64,000 nucleotides of DNA, from positions 84,525 through 148,524 of the forward strand of contig NZ_JXKD01000005.1 of the NCBI RefSeq assembly GCF_001885765.1. The letters run 5' to 3'. This document shows, piece by piece, positions 60,040-64,000 of this stretch. Made by a program: the position numbers and the translations under genes. The stretch is from Enterococcus aquimarinus. GTDB lineage: Bacteria > Bacillota > Bacilli > Lactobacillales > Enterococcaceae. The notes beneath the pieces are model-generated. The model did not search any database, was not told the origin of the DNA, and saw only the letters and a list, made by a program, of their open reading frames with translations. The first letter of the stretch is position 1. Each line of letters starts with the position of its first letter.

Positions 60040-60933
60040 ATGAATGATTATTTAACAAAAGCACTCGTTTACGGTGGCTCGATCCGTGCCTATGCACTGA
60101 ATGCGACGAAAACCGTTTCCGAAGCGCAAAAAAGACATGAGACTTGGCACACTTCTTCTGCAGCTTTAGGGCGTGCTTTAATTGGAACATTACTATTAAG
60201 TAATAGTAGTTTAAAAAACGATGACCGGTTAACGGTTAAAATCCAAGGAGACGGACCTGCGGGAGCGATCATTATCGATGGCGATGCCAAAGGGAATGTC
60301 AAAGGATATATTCAAAACCCTCACGTGAGTCTTGACTCAAATGAATATGGGAAAATTGATGTACGAGGTGCTGTTGGGACGCAAGGCATCTTTACCGTCA
60401 TTAAAGATTTAGGCTTAAAAGAGCCATTTTCTGGTCAAGTACCGATTGTTTCTGGTGAACTAGGAGAGGATTTCACCTATTACCTCGCAGCTTCTGAACA
60501 AATTCCTTCAGCAGTTGGTTTAAGCGTGTTAGTCGATAAAGATGAATCAATCAAAGCTGCTGGCGGCTTTATGATTCAAGTAATGCCAGGTGCTAGTGAA
60601 GAAGTGATTGGTAATTTAGAAGAGAAGTTAGCGAAGATGCCCCCAATTTCTGATTTAATCGCTGCTGGAAATACACCAGAGGAAATCTTAGAATTGATCT
60701 TTGAGGGCGAATCAATCATGTTCTTGGAAGAAATGCCGGTTCAATTTACGTGCGATTGTTCAAAAGAGAAGTTTTCAAAAGCGATGATTACGCTTGGTTA
60801 CCAAGAATTACAAGCGATGATTGATGAAGATCATGGAGCAGAAGCTGTTTGCTCATTCTGTAATGAAAAATATCAATTTGATGAAGCTGGATTAGTCGCG
60901 TTGCAACAAGAAATTACTGGAGGCAACGAGTAA
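60040..60933 (+). CDS. hslO: Redox-regulated chaperone Hsp33
   Basis: Holdase activated by oxidation. 297 residues; the N-terminal domain carries MNDYLTKALVYGGSIRAYA, and the redox switch cysteines C238-x-C240 and C271-xx-C274 bind zinc in the reduced state. The spacing matches Hsp33. GAAGGAGAG precedes the ATG. dusB starts on the base after its stop codon, so the two are co-translated. Confidence 0.96.
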   Translation: MNDYLTKALVYGGSIRAYALNATKTVSEAQKRHETWHTSSAALGRALIGTLLLSNSSLKNDDRLTVKIQGDGPAGAIIIDGDAKGNVKGYIQNPHVSLDSNEYGKIDVRGAVGTQGIFTVIKDLGLKEPFSGQVPIVSGELGEDFTYYLAASEQIPSAVGLSVLVDKDESIKAAGGFMIQVMPGASEEVIGNLEEKLAKMPPISDLIAAGNTPEEILELIFEGESIMFLEEMPVQFTCDCSKEKFSKAMITLGYQELQAMIDEDHGAEAVCSFCNEKYQFDEAGLVALQQEITGGNE

Positions 60934-61926
60934 ATGAACCACGGCTGGAAAATTGGTAATGTTGAGATTCCCAATCGTGTCGTTGTGGCACCAATGGCAG
61001 GGATTAGTAACTCTGCGTTTCGGGTGACGGTAAAAGAAGCCGGTGCGGGATTAGTGGTTTGTGAGATGATTAGTGATCAAGGAATTCACTTTCGTCACAA
61101 GAAGACGTTAGAAATGTTATACATTGATGAAACCGAGCATCCTTTAAGCGTTCAAATTTTTGGTGGTACAAAGGATTCGCTTGTTGAAGCAGCGAAGTTT
61201 GTCGCGGAAAATACGACAGCCGATATCATTGATATTAATATGGGCTGTCCAGTAAATAAGATTATTAAAGCTGAAGCAGGAGCAAAATGGCTCTTGGATC
61301 CAAATAAAGTCTATGAAATGGTCGAAGCAGTATCATCTGCCATCGAAAAGCCCGTTACCGTTAAGATGCGAATTGGTTGGGATGACGAACACGTTTTTGC
61401 CGTGGAAAATGCCCTCGCTGCACAAGCCGCTGGAGCAGCAGCTGTCGCAATGCATGGACGGACAAGGGTCCAAATGTATGAAGGCAAGGCTAATTGGGAA
61501 GTCTTACGCGAAGTTAGCCAACAATTGACGATTCCATTTATCGGTAACGGTGATGTAAAAACGCCTGAAGATGCTAAACGCATGTTAGATGAAGTGGGTT
61601 GTGATGCGGTGATGATTGGTCGAGCAGCTTTGGGGAATCCATGGATGATTCGCCGGACACAACATTATTTGGCAACAGGAGAGTTAATTGCAGAACCGAC
61701 ACCGCGTGAGAAAATTGAAACCGCGATTCTTCATTTAGATCGACTGATCGCTTTAAAAGGAGAATATATTGCAGTTCGCGAATTTAGACAACATGCTGCC
61801 TACTATTTAAAAGGGATTTCGCGTGCAGCGAAAGTCAAAGCAGCCATTAACCAAGCTGAGAGTCGTGAGGTTGTGGTTCCACTATTAGAAGCATTTTTAG
61901 AAAAAATCGAAAGCCAACCGATTTAA
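60934..61926 (+). CDS. dusB: tRNA-dihydrouridine synthase DusB-like
   Basis: FMN enzyme that reduces uridines in the tRNA D-loop with NADPH. 330 residues, TIM barrel opening [15 protein letters not shown] (19-33), catalytic Cys105 in [21 protein letters not shown] near 172-184 and the phosphate-binding [12 protein letters not shown] and [11 protein letters not shown] segments. GGAGG lies just before the ATG within the end of hslO. The hslO-dusB-lysS order is conserved in Firmicutes. Confidence 0.93.
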   Translation: MNHGWKIGNVEIPNRVVVAPMAGISNSAFRVTVKEAGAGLVVCEMISDQGIHFRHKKTLEMLYIDETEHPLSVQIFGGTKDSLVEAAKFVAENTTADIIDINMGCPVNKIIKAEAGAKWLLDPNKVYEMVEAVSSAIEKPVTVKMRIGWDDEHVFAVENALAAQAAGAAAVAMHGRTRVQMYEGKANWEVLREVSQQLTIPFIGNGDVKTPEDAKRMLDEVGCDAVMIGRAALGNPWMIRRTQHYLATGELIAEPTPREKIETAILHLDRLIALKGEYIAVREFRQHAAYYLKGISRAAKVKAAINQAESREVVVPLLEAFLEKIESQPI

Positions 61927-61941
61927 GCGAAAATTCCGAGC

Positions 61942-63528
<1,587 letters not shown>

Positions 63529-63543
63529 AATAAAAGATGAAGT

Positions 63544-63592
63544 AAAAGGGTAGCGTTGAAAGGTTTTAACTTTCAATTCTATCCTTTTTTAT
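63544..63592 (+). terminator. Terminator after lysS
   Basis: AAAAGGGTAG-GTTGAAAG pairs with CTTTCAA-TCTATCCTTTTTT around a short loop. Confidence 0.88.
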
Positions 63593-63701
63593 TTAAAAAC
63601 GAGTCTCATTTTTGAAAATATGGTTTAAAAACGAACAAATAAACAGTAGCTCAAGGTAAATAATCGGGAATTAATTATTTGTATAGAAGTCTATCAAAGC
63701 A

Positions 63702-63979
63702 TTGACCTAAAGCCGTTTCCTTGGTATATTAATAGTTGTTGTAAACAATAAATTTTTTTAAAAAAAGTCATTGACGTTGGTAGCGCAAAATGCTATTATA
63801 ATCAAGTCGCAATTTGGAATTAAAATAACAAAACTTAATTACAAAAAAATGTAAAAAAGTTATTGACATTTGTTCCAATGATTTGTTATTATAACTGAGT
63901 CGCTGATTGAGCGGTGTCAAAATAAATTAAAAAATATTTTTAATAAAGTGTTGACATTCAATTGAGATGCTGATATGAT
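63702..63979 (+). promoter_or_regulatory. Four tandem promoters, probably of an rRNA operon
   Basis: In 280 bases: TTGACC/TATATT (63702-63707, 63725-63730, spacer 17), TTGACG/TATTAT (63771-63776, 63794-63799, spacer 17), TTGACA/TATTAT (63863-63868, 63887-63892, spacer 18) and TTGACA/extended TGATATGAT (63951-63956, 63974-63979, spacer 17). The clustering of near-consensus boxes, AT-rich upstream sequence and the place after lysS suggest rrn P1-P4; the 16S gene would begin beyond the window. No gene is seen in 63593-64000. Confidence 0.75.
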
Positions 63980-64000
63980 ATAAAAGTTGCTAACGCGACA

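Overview
The window is ordinary bacterial chromosome from a low-GC, Gram-positive Lactobacillales, most likely an Enterococcaceae member (Enterococcus or Vagococcus type). The reasons are the class A sortase end, the CtsR/ClpC and Ser/Thr-kinase systems, an Ldt(fm)-type L,D-transpeptidase, RpoB/RpoC close to the enterococcal sequences I know, a probable Lacto-rpoB leader, and lysS followed by what looks like an rRNA operon promoter region. Species cannot be named from the sequence alone. Nearly all of the DNA is coding; no phage, intact insertion sequence, CRISPR array or tRNA gene was recognised.

Layout. 1-2.4 kb: end of a sortase gene, a YdbC-like protein, YicC-family RNase, gmk and rpoZ. 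2.4-10.6 kb: one long operon priA-def-fmt-rsmB-stp-prkC, from restart of replication through initiator-Met processing to PASTA-kinase signalling. 10.7-13.7 kb: ctsR-clpC behind a CtsR box. 14.1-16.3 kb: two U32 proteins (tRNA U34 hydroxylation). 16.5-18.5 kb: a GNAT acetyltransferase and glutathione reductase. 18.6-26.0 kb: a flavin-based extracellular electron transfer (EET) locus in two divergent arms: ndh2, eetA, eetB, dmkB on the minus strand and pplA, fmnB, dmkA on the plus strand. 26.1-34.8 kb: birA, then rpoB-rpoC behind a structured leader. 34.9-38.9 kb: a PhnP-like hydrolase, a ROK kinase, and an ABC-F ATPase with an attenuator-like leader plus a small unknown protein. 38.9-43.2 kb: a penicillin-binding-protein-like protein whose active-site motifs are all degenerate, then a gamma-glutamylcyclotransferase-like protein, pcp and the two-subunit 5-oxoproline transporter, together a plausible 5-oxoproline module. 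43.5-48.4 kb: an unknown CxxC protein, VanZ-like protein, YebC, a noncoding region of odd composition, L,D-transpeptidase and ldh. 48.7-63.5 kb: the conserved run pth-mfd-murJ-like-rqcP-divIC-cvfD-tilS-hpt-ftsH-hslO-dusB-lysS. 63.6-64 kb: four tandem sigma-A promoters that probably drive an rRNA operon beyond the edge.

How it works together. The EET genes would move electrons from NADH through a dedicated demethylmenaquinone pool (DmkA/DmkB) to EetA/EetB and flavinylated PplA on the cell surface. Gor and Ldh are further redox genes in the window. The pth-lysS run couples translation quality control, division and tRNA maturation. No clearly novel defence or mobile system was found. The most interesting unexplained items are the terminator/antiterminator leader of the ABC-F gene, the catalytically dead carboxypeptidase, inverted repeats between the EET arms, a 15-bp sequence shared by the ldh promoter and a second promoter, and the structured noncoding segment at 45.28-45.76 kb.
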